Origin: Gordonia polyisoprenivorans
Lineage (GTDB): Bacteria > Actinomycetota > Actinomycetes > Mycobacteriales > Mycobacteriaceae
Reading direction: 5' to 3'
Assembly (NCBI RefSeq): GCF_017654315.1
Contig: NZ_CP072203.1
Coordinates: forward strand, 5,952,001-6,016,000
Length of the DNA stretch: 64,000 nt
A program made the translations under genes and the position numbers. The notes under the pieces are model-generated. The model searched no databases. It saw only the letters and a list, made by a program, of their open reading frames with translations, and was not told where the DNA came from. Of this stretch, positions 1 to 9,133 are shown in pieces (within the stretch, counting starts at the first letter, position 1; each line of letters begins with the position of its first letter).

Positions 1-2037
1 TCGGCGCTCGTCGACCACCTCGTCGAGATCCGCACCGAGATCTCCGGCGTGATTCTCACCTCGGCGAAGAAGACCTTCTGCGCCGGCGGTGATCTGGACG
101 CACTCGCCACCCGGGGCCCCGACGACATCGAGGCGTCGACGGCCGATCTCCGCCGATTCCACCGAGACACCAGACTCCTGGAGACGCTGGGCCGTCCCGT
201 GGTGGCGGCGCTCAACGGCACCGCCCTCGGTGGCGGCTTCGAGCTGGCACTGAGCTGCCACCATCGGATCACCGTCGGCGACCGACCCGTACGGGTCGGG
301 CTTCCCGAGATCACCTTCGGCCTGCTGCCCGGCGGAGGCGGCACGGTGCGCACAGCCCGGCTGATCGGACTGCTCGCCGCACTCGATTCCGTCCTGCTAC
401 CCGGCCGCGCCGTCGATGCGCGCACCGCGCTGTCGGCGGGCCTGATCGACGAGATCGTCGACGACTCCGCCGATCTCCTCGCTGCGGCCACGGCGTGGAT
501 CGAGCAACATCCCGACGCCGCACAACCGTGGGATCGGCCCGGCTACCGGATTCCCGGATCGGATTCGCCGGCACTGGCCGGAGCGATCTCCGCCCTGCCC
601 GCCGTCCTGCGCAAACAATCCCGCGGCCCGTTGTCCCCGGCGACTCGCAACATCATCGCCGCGTGCGTCGAGGGAAGCCGGGTCGACATCGACACCGCAC
701 TGGCCATCGAATCCCGATACTTCGCCGAACTCGCAGCGGGCACCGAGTCATCGAATCTGATCGCTGCGGAATTCTTCGACCGCAGATCGATCCTGGCCGG
801 CGCGAACCGCCCCACCGGCTATCCGGAGCGACGCGCCACGCGCATCGTCGTCGCCGGTGCCGGCATGATGGGCGCGGGCATCGCGCTCGTCTGCGCGCAG
901 GCAGACACCGACGTCGTCCTCTACGACGTAGACCTCACCACGGCCGAGCGCGGAAAAGACTACAGCCGCAAGGTCTTCGATCGTCGCGTCGACAGCGGGA
1001 AGCTGGCACCCGAAGATCGCACGACCTATCTCGATGCCATCCGGCCCACCGCCGACCCCGCCGACGCAGCCGGAGCCGACGTCCTGATCGAGGCCGTCTT
1101 CGAGGATCCGGCGGTCAAGCAGCGGGTGCTGGCGAGCCTGACCGACCATCTCGCGGCCGACGCGGTGATCGCGTCCAACACCTCGACCATCCCGATCACC
1201 GACCTCGCCGCAAGCGTGCCCGATCCGTCACGCTTCATCGGCACCCACTTCTTCTCCCCGGTCGACAAGATGGAGTTGCTCGAGATCGTGGTGGGCGAGC
1301 AGACCAGCGACGCCACCCTGGCCCGCGCCATCGACCTGGCGCGACAGATCGGCAAGCTGCCGGTGGTGGTCAACGACAGCCGCGGCTTCTTCACCAGCAG
1401 GGTCATCACCGCATTTGTCGACGAGGCGGTGGCGATGGTCGGCGAAGGCATTCCGGCGGCGTCGGTCGAACAGGCGGCCACCCAGTTGGGCTACCCCGTC
1501 GGCCCGTTGGCGCTCGTCGACGAGATCTCACTGACCCTGACCCGGACCATCCGGGACGAGACGCTGCGGGCGCGGCGGGCGGCGGGCGAGGATCCGACCC
1601 CACCGCCGTCGATGGCGGTCATCGACTCGATGATCGACACCCACTCGCGACACGGTCGGGCGGCGGGCGGCGGGTTCTACGACTACGACGACACCGGTAG
1701 ACGCGTCGGCCTGTGGCCCGGATTGGGGTCGGCATTCGGTTCCACGCCGGGCACACCGCTGGCCGACCTCCAGGAGCGCCTGCTGTTCGCCGAGGTCATC
1801 GAGGCGAGGCGCTGCCAGACCGAGGGGGTGCTGCGTAGCGCCGCAGAGGGCAATGTGGCCTCACTGGTGGGCATCGGGTTCCCGCGGTGGACCGGCGGAG
1901 TCCTGCGCTTCATCGACAGCTACGACGGCGGCCCCGCCGCCTTCGAGGAGCGGGCGAGGGAACTATCGCAGATCCACGGACCCCGCTTCGTCCCACCGAC
2001 TCCCCATGAGGGCACGGTCGAGCTGATCGGCGGCTGA
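1..2037 (+). CDS. FadB/FadJ-like enoyl-CoA hydratase / 3-hydroxyacyl-CoA dehydrogenase, 5' end outside window
   Basis: The reading frame is open from base 1, so the true start lies upstream; the GTG at 49 is probably internal. The N-terminal part is a crotonase with both hydratase glutamates in place (GGGFELALSC and GLPEITFG). The second part is an NAD-dependent 3-hydroxyacyl-CoA dehydrogenase, with the Rossmann motif GAGMMGAGIA near nt 855 and the HFFSPV signature near nt 1247, followed by the C-terminal 3HCDH domain. It should carry out the two middle steps of beta-oxidation on an acyl-CoA. The OCH-like crotonase gene starts 4 nt after its stop, so the two are very likely co-transcribed. 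The family assignment is firm; chain or ring specificity is unknown. Confidence 0.93.
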   Translation, partial: SALVDHLVEIRTEISGVILTSAKKTFCAGGDLDALATRGPDDIEASTADLRRFHRDTRLLETLGRPVVAALNGTALGGGFELALSCHHRITVGDRPVRVGLPEITFGLLPGGGGTVRTARLIGLLAALDSVLLPGRAVDARTALSAGLIDEIVDDSADLLAAATAWIEQHPDAAQPWDRPGYRIPGSDSPALAGAISALPAVLRKQSRGPLSPATRNIIAACVEGSRVDIDTALAIESRYFAELAAGTESSNLIAAEFFDRRSILAGANRPTGYPERRATRIVVAGAGMMGAGIALVCAQADTDVVLYDVDLTTAERGKDYSRKVFDRRVDSGKLAPEDRTTYLDAIRPTADPADAAGADVLIEAVFEDPAVKQRVLASLTDHLAADAVIASNTSTIPITDLAASVPDPSRFIGTHFFSPVDKMELLEIVVGEQTSDATLARAIDLARQIGKLPVVVNDSRGFFTSRVITAFVDEAVAMVGEGIPAASVEQAATQLGYPVGPLALVDEISLTLTRTIRDETLRARRAAGEDPTPPPSMAVIDSMIDTHSRHGRAAGGGFYDYDDTGRRVGLWPGLGSAFGSTPGTPLADLQERLLFAEVIEARRCQTEGVLRSAAEGNVASLVGIGFPRWTGGVLRFIDSYDGGPAAFEERARELSQIHGPRFVPPTPHEGTVELIGG

Positions 2038-2041
2038 TCAT

Positions 2042-2863
2042 ATGGATTTCGACGAATACGCGGATTCCTTCAAGACCGCGCGCCTGCGCCGCGACGATGC
2101 CGGGGTGCTCACCGTCGCACTGCACTACCGGGACGGCCCATTGACGTGGACCGCAGTAGCGCACCGAGAGTTCCCGCGGCTGCTCACCGCGATCGCCACC
2201 GACACCGCCAACCGGGTGGTGATCCTCACCGGGACCGGCGACGCCTTCGTCCGCACGCCCGAGGGGTACGGCGAGGTCTACACGAGCGGCCGGGTGAAGC
2301 CCTCGGACTGGGATCGGGGTCTCGGCGAGGCCACCGCCATGCTCACCGCACTTCTCGACCTCCCGATTCCGGTGGTGGCGGCGATCAACGGGCCGGTCAC
2401 CGGGCACGCCGAGCTGGCGCTGATGTGCGATGTGGTGCTGTGCACCCCGAACACCTACTTCCAAGATCTCGCGCACATCCCCGGCAATCTCGTCCCCGGC
2501 GACGGGGTTCAGGTGTTATGGCCACTGGTGTTGGGTCCGGTCCGCGCCAAGCACTTCCTGCTCACCGGTCAGCAGATCGGTGCAGAGCAGGCATTGGGAC
2601 TCGGCATTGTCGGTGAGGTCGTGCCCGAGGACGCACTCGCCGACCGCGCCACCGACCTCGCGACACAACTGACCCGAGTCGATCCACTCGTCATGCGGCA
2701 CACCCGCCGCCTCCTCCAACGCGACATCCGGCGTGCACTCGACCGCGACCTCGAGATGGGCCTGAGTCTCGAAGCGTTCGTCTCGGTCTCCCGATTCCCC
2801 GAATTCACCTCTCCACCACCCACCCGGTCGGCAACGACACCCACTCCCAAGGATCCCCGATGA
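2042..2863 (+). CDS. Crotonase-fold C-C hydrolase resembling 6-oxocamphor hydrolase
   Basis: This 273-residue crotonase matches, as I recall it, the Rhodococcus 6-oxocamphor hydrolase, which cleaves a cyclic beta-diketone by a retro-Claisen reaction. The residues described for that enzyme are all here: a Trp at 36 with His at 41 (LTWTAVAHREF), His122 (GPVTGHAEL), His145 and Asp154 (FQDLAHIPGNLVPGDG) and Glu244 (LSLEAF). His122, His145, Asp154 and Glu244 fall at the same numbers as in OCH. The second hydratase glutamate is absent, arguing against plain enoyl-CoA hydration. The gene sits between FadB-like and CoA ligase genes and overlaps the ligase start (ATGA). Opening of a cyclic diketone to a keto acid is inferred. 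Confidence 0.82.
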   Translation: MDFDEYADSFKTARLRRDDAGVLTVALHYRDGPLTWTAVAHREFPRLLTAIATDTANRVVILTGTGDAFVRTPEGYGEVYTSGRVKPSDWDRGLGEATAMLTALLDLPIPVVAAINGPVTGHAELALMCDVVLCTPNTYFQDLAHIPGNLVPGDGVQVLWPLVLGPVRAKHFLLTGQQIGAEQALGLGIVGEVVPEDALADRATDLATQLTRVDPLVMRHTRRLLQRDIRRALDRDLEMGLSLEAFVSVSRFPEFTSPPPTRSATTPTPKDPR

Positions 2864-4479
2864 CATCAGGATTGCCCTCGACAGGATTGCCCTCGACACC
2901 GACGCGCGCAGGCGAACTCTCCGCAGCAGCCGCAACGCAGTGGGGTGACCGCGAATTCGTACGCCTCGGCGACTCCGCCATCACCTTCGCCCAGGCCCAT
3001 CACTGGACCGACGTGATCGCCGCGGAGATGATCGCTGCAGGGGTGACCCCCGGCGACCGGGTCATGATCTTCATGGTCAACCGCCTAGAAGTACTGGCCG
3101 CAACGCTGGCCGCGTGGCGAATCGGCGCCATCGCGGCACCCGTGGTCGCGATCTATCGGCGCCACGAACTCCGAGAGATCGTCTCCGACCTGCGACCGAA
3201 CGCTGTCTTCACCGCCCCGACACTCGCCGATCGCGACCTGCCCGCCGAGATCGACGCCTGCCTGAACGGAACCGGCATCGCGCCGGCGATCAAGTTCATC
3301 GTCGACGAGTCCGACCGCCACGACCACTCGTGGCGCGTACTGCCAACGGTCGATGCCGCCGCCGACACCAAAGCCGGCGGCGCGGACTCCGCCCTGTTCG
3401 CCTCGGACCCCAGCGCGGAGTGTCTGCGCCTCTACACCTCGGGCTCGACGTCGGCACCCAAGGGCGTGAAATTGAGCTCGACGGCGGTGATCTTGGGCGG
3501 GCGGCAGTTTTATGACCGCCTCGGCGTCGACAAAGAGCACGTCGGCCTCGCGCTCGCGCCGGTCGCCCACATCGCGGGACTGCTGGCCTCGTGCATCGTC
3601 CCACTCACCTGCGGCGCGCGTGCCGTCGTGCTGCCCAAATGGAATGTCGAGGAGGCCGTCGCGGTCATTGACCGTCAGAAAGTGACTTGGTCGCTGGGTG
3701 CGGCGGTGTTCCTCAAGGATCTGGTCGAATACTACGAAGCGCACAGCAGCGACAGCCTGCATGTGCTCCAGCATTTCGTCAGCGGGGGCGCCAACACCGA
3801 CCCGGACCTCATCGGACGGGCCGACGCGTTGGGGATGTGGGCGGCGCGCACCTACGGGATGACCGAGGCCGCGGGGGTGATCGCCCTGGCCCCCAAGGAC
3901 GCTACGGTCGAGCGCCGGTCCCGGTGGGACGGCTTGCTCGCCGCAAATGCCCGGGCACGCATCATCGACGACGCCGGTATGGAACTACCCCCCGAGACCG
4001 AGGGCCGGATCACCGTCCGGGGAACGCAGATTCTCTCGGGGTACACCGACGACGCGGCCAACAGCACGCAATTCGACGACGAAGGCTGGTTCGACACCGG
4101 CGACATCGGGCTGATCACCTCCGACAACTGGATGCGGGTGACCGGACGCACCAAGGACATCATCAATCGGGGTGGCGAGAAGTTCTCGGCGGCCGACATC
4201 GAGAACGTCATCCACCGTCACCCCGCGGTCGCCAAGGCCGCGGTCGTCGGCGTACCGCACGAGCGTCTTGGCGAGACCGTTTGTGCGTTCGTCGAGCTCC
4301 GAGGGGATCAGATCTACACCGATTCCGAGTTGCGTCAGTTCATGGAGTCCCAAGATGTGGCGCGAGCCAAGATCCCGACCGAATGGCACTTCGTTCCGGA
4401 GATCCCCACGACCGCGTCGGGCAAAATTCAGAAACACGTCCTGCGCAGCCAGCGCGAGCACACTGTCACGCTCTCGTGA
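2860..4479 (+). CDS. Acyl-CoA ligase (AMP-forming), cyclohexanecarboxylate-ligase-like
   Basis: A 539-residue member of the ANL superfamily. The P-loop-like A3 motif YTSGSTSAPKG is near residue 190, the A5 region YGMTEAAG near 332, the A8 hinge region GWFDTGDIG and TGRTKDIINRGGEKFS near 410-445, and the A10 lysine in TASGKIQK near the C-terminus. It should activate a carboxylic acid to its CoA thioester via an acyl-adenylate. It overlaps the OCH-like gene by 4 nt, so it may activate the acid released by that hydrolase; this is inference from context. It resembles the ligase at 21895-23547 along its length, including the shared IYR-H-E segment, and both suggest an alicyclic acid ligase group. 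Confidence 0.9.
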   Translation: MTSGLPSTGLPSTPTRAGELSAAAATQWGDREFVRLGDSAITFAQAHHWTDVIAAEMIAAGVTPGDRVMIFMVNRLEVLAATLAAWRIGAIAAPVVAIYRRHELREIVSDLRPNAVFTAPTLADRDLPAEIDACLNGTGIAPAIKFIVDESDRHDHSWRVLPTVDAAADTKAGGADSALFASDPSAECLRLYTSGSTSAPKGVKLSSTAVILGGRQFYDRLGVDKEHVGLALAPVAHIAGLLASCIVPLTCGARAVVLPKWNVEEAVAVIDRQKVTWSLGAAVFLKDLVEYYEAHSSDSLHVLQHFVSGGANTDPDLIGRADALGMWAARTYGMTEAAGVIALAPKDATVERRSRWDGLLAANARARIIDDAGMELPPETEGRITVRGTQILSGYTDDAANSTQFDDEGWFDTGDIGLITSDNWMRVTGRTKDIINRGGEKFSAADIENVIHRHPAVAKAAVVGVPHERLGETVCAFVELRGDQIYTDSELRQFMESQDVARAKIPTEWHFVPEIPTTASGKIQKHVLRSQREHTVTLS

Positions 4480-4521
4480 CCGTGCGAACGGTGTGCGAGA
4501 CGATCAAGGAGGTGACTGTCG

Positions 4522-5436
4522 ATGACACGCAGCGCTGATCCCGCACGAGGGGAAGAGCAGACGCGGGCGTTCGGCCGGGTGACGGTACATGTCGCCGCCA
4601 ACGGCGGAACCTACCCTTACGGCAACTCGATGACGGTCCACGGTGCCAACGGCACACTACTGGTGGACCCGTCCCTCGCCTTGCAGGACGATCCGGTGGG
4701 TGCTGACGTCGTCTTCGCCAGCCATGCACACGAGGATCATCTCGCCGGCCTCCGCCATTTTCCCGATACCGATGTCGCCGCTCATCGCCTCGACGCGCCG
4801 GCGGTCCGATCGGCGGCGACGATGCTCGACGGCTATGGGCTCGACCCGCAGGTGCGCGCGGAGTTCGAACGGGAGCTGACCGAGACCTTCGCCCTCGGTG
4901 ACCGCTCCGAAGTCACCGACGTGCTTGACGGTCATGTCTTCGACCTCGGCGGTGCGGTGCGGGCAACCGTGATTCATCTACCCGGACACACAGCCGGACA
5001 CTGCGGCTTGCTCGTCGAGCCGGACGGATACTTCTACGTCGGCGACATCGATCTCACCGGATTCGGTCCCTACTACGGGGATATCGGCAGCAGCCTCACC
5101 GATTTCCAGAAGTCCATCGCCGCGGCCGCGGCGATCGAGAGCCGGTGGTACGGCACCTTCCACCAGAAGGGCACGGTGACCGGACATGAGGAGTTCGTCC
5201 GGCGGGCGGGGATCTACGCCTCGGTCATCGCCGAGCGCACCGACAAGCTGCTGAATTTTCTCGGCGAGCCACACACCCTCGCCGACATCGTCGAGCACCG
5301 CCTGGTCTACCGGCCGCATGTTCACTCTCCCTACGTCGACGCCGTCGAACGCCGCACGGCCGAACAACACCTCGAACAACTCATGGAAGCCGGCGAGATC
5401 GTCTGCGATGAGCACGGCTTCTATTGCCGCACATAA
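4522..5436 (+). CDS. Metallo-beta-lactamase-fold hydrolase
   Basis: A 304-residue protein with the binuclear metal motif HxHxDH (SHAHEDHLAG, about residues 71-80), a second His in LPGHTAGHCG near residue 155 and an Asp in YVGDID near 174. This is the glyoxalase II/LACTB2-like pattern of thioester or ester hydrolases. The start is well supported by AAGGAGGTGA at 4506-4515, six bases before ATG. It lies in a run with a CoA ligase upstream and acetoacetyl-CoA synthetase downstream, so acyl-CoA or lactone hydrolysis is a reasonable guess, but the substrate cannot be read from the sequence. Confidence 0.85.
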   Translation: MTRSADPARGEEQTRAFGRVTVHVAANGGTYPYGNSMTVHGANGTLLVDPSLALQDDPVGADVVFASHAHEDHLAGLRHFPDTDVAAHRLDAPAVRSAATMLDGYGLDPQVRAEFERELTETFALGDRSEVTDVLDGHVFDLGGAVRATVIHLPGHTAGHCGLLVEPDGYFYVGDIDLTGFGPYYGDIGSSLTDFQKSIAAAAAIESRWYGTFHQKGTVTGHEEFVRRAGIYASVIAERTDKLLNFLGEPHTLADIVEHRLVYRPHVHSPYVDAVERRTAEQHLEQLMEAGEIVCDEHGFYCRT

Positions 5437-5494
5437 CGTGTCGATGCCGCACCGGCACATCCATGCCCCGGTACATTCCTGAGAAGGACCCACG

Positions 5495-7495
5495 ATGACC
5501 GAGACCGCGCCCCCCGCAGGGCAATCCGGTGTCCCCGACATGCTGTGGCAGCCGTCGGGCGCCCCCACCACCATCGACACCTTCACCACCTGGCTGCGCG
5601 AGCACCGCGGTCTCGAGCTCAACGCCTACGCCGAGTTGCACACCTGGTCGGTGACCGAGCCGGCCGAGTTCTGGGCCGCGTTCGCCGAGTACAGCGGCAT
5701 CGTCTTCCACGATCGGCCGCGGGAAATCCTCGTGGGCGAGGCGATGCCCGACGTCGAGTGGTTTCCCGGCGCCACAATCAACTACGCCGAGCACGCGTTG
5801 GCCGCCGCCCGTACCGACGCGGCGTCGTCGATCGCGATCACCGCGGTTCGCGAGGACGGCACGGATCATTCGGTGTCCTGCGCCGAACTCGCCCGCCGGG
5901 TTGCGCTCGTCCAGCGTCACCTGATCGACGCCGGCGTCGGCAAGGGCGACGTGGTGGCCGCACTGGCACCCAACATCGTCGAGACCGTCGTCGCGTTCTT
6001 GGCGACCGCAGGACTGGGGGCCATCTGGTCTTGTTGCTCACCGGATTTCGGCGCGAAGGCGGTCATCGACCGATTCACGCAGATCGAACCCAAGGTGCTC
6101 TTCGCCGTCGATGGATACTCCTACGGCGGTACGCGTTTCGATGTCACCTCGGTGGTGGCGGAGATCATCGGGTCCATCGATTCGTTGGTGGGTGCGGTTC
6201 ACATTGCCTACGACGACACCTCCGGGACGACCCTCGTCCGATCCGATACCACCCCGGTCGTCGCGTGGGACAACATCGTCACCGCCGATCGCGACGCCGA
6301 GCCCATTTTCGAGCCGGTGCCCTTCAGTCACCCGCTCTGGATCCTGTACTCCTCGGGAACCACCGGCATCCCCAAGGGCATCGTGCACAGCCACGGCGGA
6401 ATCGTGCTGGAACACAAGAAGGCTCTGCACCTTCAGTTCGGACTCGACGGCGGCGACCGGCTGTTCTGGTTCACCACGACCGGGTGGATGATGTGGAACC
6501 TCGTGGTCTCGGGCCTGCTCGTCGGCGCCGAGGTGGTGCTGTTCGACGGCAATCCCGGATATCCCGACCTCGATACGCTGTGGGCGCTGGCGGCCCGTCA
6601 TCGGGTGTCGGTGTTCGGGGTCTCCGCGGCGTACCTGCACTCCTGCGCCAAGCGTGGTCTCAACCCGGGCCGTTCCCACGATCTGAGCTCGCTGACGATG
6701 GTCGCCGCGACCGGGTCGCCGTTGTCGCCCGACGGCTTCCGATGGGTGGCCGACGCGGTCGGCGCCGATCTACCGGTGGTCAGTTCCTCCGGCGGCACCG
6801 ATGTGTGTTCGGCCTTTCTCGGTGGCGCTCCGACCGTTCCGGTGTGGATCGGCGAAATCTCCTGCGCGGCACTGGGGGCCGCGGTCAGCTCCTTCGATGT
6901 CGACGGCCGCCCGGTCATCGGCGAGGTCGGTGAACTCGTCGTCACCGCTCCGATGCCGTCCATGCCGATCACCCTGTGGAATGACTCACCGGACAAGAAG
7001 CGTTTGCGCGCAACATATTTCGATCATTTCCCCGGGGTCTGGCGGCACGGTGACTGGGTGGTGATCACCGACCGGGGCACCGCCGTCATCCACGGCCGCA
7101 GCGATTCGACCCTCAATCGGGGCGGCATTCGGATCGGCACGGCCGACATCTACTCCGTCGTCGAGGGTTTCGCCGAGGTGCTCGACTCCCTCGTCGTCGA
7201 CACCGCCACCCTGCACACCGCCGGTGAGATGCTGTGTCTACTGGTACTCGAGGGCCCGCCGGCCTCCGATATCGAGGCTCGTCTTCGCGCCGAGATCAAG
7301 GCGCAGCTCTCGCCCCGCCACGTTCCCGACCGGTTCGTCGTCGTCGACGATCTGCCACACACGCTCAACGGCAAGAAGTGCGAGGTGCCGGTCAAGCGCA
7401 TCCTCGCCGGCACTCCCGTCGACGACGCGGTGAGCCGATCGAGCCTGCGCAATCCCGACGCCATCGACAGTGTGGTGGCAGCGTGCCGGCAATGA
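5495..7495 (+). CDS. Acetoacetyl-CoA synthetase-type CoA ligase
   Basis: At 666 residues this has the length and N-terminal extension of acetoacetyl-CoA synthetases, not ordinary 500-550-residue acyl-CoA ligases. The A3 motif YSSGTTGIPKG is near residue 287, the conserved WMMWN segment near 330, SSGGTDVCSAF near 430 and the C-terminal lysine region NGKKCEVPVK near 625. It would convert acetoacetate or a related 3-keto acid to the CoA ester for thiolytic cleavage. GAGAAGGA at 5481-5488 serves as ribosome binding site. As last gene of the + strand run that includes the OCH-like hydrolase, it may use a keto acid formed in the pathway. Confidence 0.9.
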   Translation: MTETAPPAGQSGVPDMLWQPSGAPTTIDTFTTWLREHRGLELNAYAELHTWSVTEPAEFWAAFAEYSGIVFHDRPREILVGEAMPDVEWFPGATINYAEHALAAARTDAASSIAITAVREDGTDHSVSCAELARRVALVQRHLIDAGVGKGDVVAALAPNIVETVVAFLATAGLGAIWSCCSPDFGAKAVIDRFTQIEPKVLFAVDGYSYGGTRFDVTSVVAEIIGSIDSLVGAVHIAYDDTSGTTLVRSDTTPVVAWDNIVTADRDAEPIFEPVPFSHPLWILYSSGTTGIPKGIVHSHGGIVLEHKKALHLQFGLDGGDRLFWFTTTGWMMWNLVVSGLLVGAEVVLFDGNPGYPDLDTLWALAARHRVSVFGVSAAYLHSCAKRGLNPGRSHDLSSLTMVAATGSPLSPDGFRWVADAVGADLPVVSSSGGTDVCSAFLGGAPTVPVWIGEISCAALGAAVSSFDVDGRPVIGEVGELVVTAPMPSMPITLWNDSPDKKRLRATYFDHFPGVWRHGDWVVITDRGTAVIHGRSDSTLNRGGIRIGTADIYSVVEGFAEVLDSLVVDTATLHTAGEMLCLLVLEGPPASDIEARLRAEIKAQLSPRHVPDRFVVVDDLPHTLNGKKCEVPVKRILAGTPVDDAVSRSSLRNPDAIDSVVAACRQ

Positions 7496-7869
7496 TGCGA
7501 CCCAAGCTTTCGAAGACACCCAGGCAATTTCTCCTGCCGGATTCAATTCCTCAGAACCTCTCTGCGAGAATCACATAGCCAACGTATTGACTGCAGAAAT
7601 CTATTCCGCCACAGCTAATCCGAGAGCCGCGTTGATGTAGGAGGACGGACGCGTTACCCTGCGCCGACTGCACACTCTCTGGGACTGCAAGATCGGCTTG
7701 AATGTGCCGTGCCGCCGAAGCCGCCGACGTGTTCCGATCAAGACCCGTTGACCCTCACACCGACCGTGACGCGACTGTCGGCAATGACGTTGCCAATGCC
7801 GGACGCGGCTACGGTCACCACGCACGTTTGCCGTGAAATTCAGTCATACGAGCTGGAATCATTCTCGAT
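7496..7869. other. Intergenic stretch between convergent genes, no gene recognised
   Basis: This 374-base gap separates the + strand acetoacetyl-CoA synthetase from the - strand P450. Short open frames exist on both strands but none has a convincing ribosome binding site or recognisable protein. No strong hairpin with a T-run was found, although two transcripts must end here. Base composition falls noticeably compared with the preceding 7 kb, which may mark the edge of a separately acquired segment. Confidence 0.5.
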
Positions 7870-9129
7870 TCAGAAACTGTAGGGCATTGACTTAACGGCG
7901 CGGACAAAGTTGCCGGTGAGATACTTGGGTTCGCCGACTCGCAACGTCGGGGCGCGGTGCAGCAACTGGTCGAAGATTTCTCGCAGCTGCATCTTCGCAA
8001 CGAAGTTTCCCATACAGAAATGAGGCCCGCCACCACCGAAGCCCAGGTGCGGATTGGGCGATCGAGTGATATCAAAACTGTCCGGCTTGTCAAACACGGC
8101 AGCATCTCGATTAGCCGACGAGTAGATCAGAGCCACCCAATCTCCCTCGTTAATCAGCTCGCCGGCGAGTTCGATGTCCTGCGTCGCGGTTCGTCTAAAG
8201 GTCATCACTGGCGATGCAAACCGCACGAATTCTTCAATGGCCGTTCCGATCTGGCCATCGAAGTCATGCAGAAGGAGTCGTTTCTGGTCAGGAAAGTCCT
8301 GAAATGCTTTCGTGATCAGTGAGATCGAGTTACGGGTGGTGTCGTTGCCTGCTACGGACAGCAGGACGAAGAATGAGGCGATCTCCTCGTCGGTGAGCTT
8401 CTCGCCGTCGACTTCAGCTTGCACCAGGTTCGTCATCAGGTCGCTCTTGGGATGGAGTCGCCGCATCTCTGCAAACTCAAATCCCATCTGTAGCAACGCG
8501 ACAAGGGACTCGTTGAGTACCTCTCCCGGCTCACGTCCAGCAGCCACGTCGTCGTCAGCCCAGGAGACCATTCCGTCGGCGTGGTGAGCCGCGGTCTCAC
8601 GAGCCTGCTGATCGTCGAGACCCAGCATCTCGTAGATCGTCCACATCGGGAGTCGCTTGGATACCTGAGAGACGAAGTCCCCTTCAGGAACCGTGATCAG
8701 GTCATCGACGATCGCACGCGCCTGGTTGCGGATCTGGTCATGAATCTTGGCCACCTGCTTCGGAGTGAATGCGGCACTGACCAAGCGCCTGAGCTTGGCG
8801 TGACGCGGGTCATCCATTCCGAGGAATGAACCAGCGGCCGTCAAGATGTCGTCAGGCACTTCCTCGAACTGAAATCCTTGCCCAGAACAGAATAGCTGTG
8901 GGTTCTGGCTCGCGTATTTGACCAGCTCATGTGTGGTGAGTACCCACACTCCGTCATTCTCCGGCGGCATGAGCGATCCCTCGAGGGGAGGATGCCAACT
9001 TACTGGGCGCTCTTCGCGCAGGACTCGAAACGTGTCTTCGCGCTGTTCTGCGGTCATCGCCCAGAAATCCAGTGTCGACACGGACAGCGGATCGTAGGGC
9101 CGGGTTCCAGGGCTGATCGCCGTGGTCAT
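7870..9129 (-). CDS. Cytochrome P450 (CYP125/CYP124-like bacterial class I)
   Basis: A 419-residue soluble P450. The I-helix oxygen-activation motif is AGNDTTR, the K-helix ExxR motif is EEFVR, and the haem-binding loop FGGGGPHFCMG places the cysteine ligand at about residue 372. It resembles actinobacterial P450s that hydroxylate steroid or terpenoid side chains and methyl-branched lipids. The ATG at 9129 is chosen over a longer frame (to 9165) because AGGAG lies just upstream and the preceding ligase stops at 9134. It needs a ferredoxin and reductase; a 3Fe-4S ferredoxin/reductase pair lies at 37.6-39.0 kb. Operon with ligase and SCP-2 genes suggests a hydrophobic acid or lipid substrate. 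Confidence 0.93.
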   Translation of the reverse strand: MTTAISPGTRPYDPLSVSTLDFWAMTAEQREDTFRVLREERPVSWHPPLEGSLMPPENDGVWVLTTHELVKYASQNPQLFCSGQGFQFEEVPDDILTAAGSFLGMDDPRHAKLRRLVSAAFTPKQVAKIHDQIRNQARAIVDDLITVPEGDFVSQVSKRLPMWTIYEMLGLDDQQARETAAHHADGMVSWADDDVAAGREPGEVLNESLVALLQMGFEFAEMRRLHPKSDLMTNLVQAEVDGEKLTDEEIASFFVLLSVAGNDTTRNSISLITKAFQDFPDQKRLLLHDFDGQIGTAIEEFVRFASPVMTFRRTATQDIELAGELINEGDWVALIYSSANRDAAVFDKPDSFDITRSPNPHLGFGGGGPHFCMGNFVAKMQLREIFDQLLHRAPTLRVGEPKYLTGNFVRAVKSMPYSF

Positions 9130-9133
9130 CTCG

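Noticed and set aside
495..1700. Long + strand frame of about 400 codons inside the FadB-like gene
   Set aside because: Arg/Pro/His-rich product without any recognisable domain, fully overlapping a clear gene in another frame; a codon-bias shadow of high-GC DNA.
7601..7825. Short - strand frame in the gap before the P450
   Set aside because: Arg-rich 74-residue product, no ribosome binding site and no recognisable similarity.
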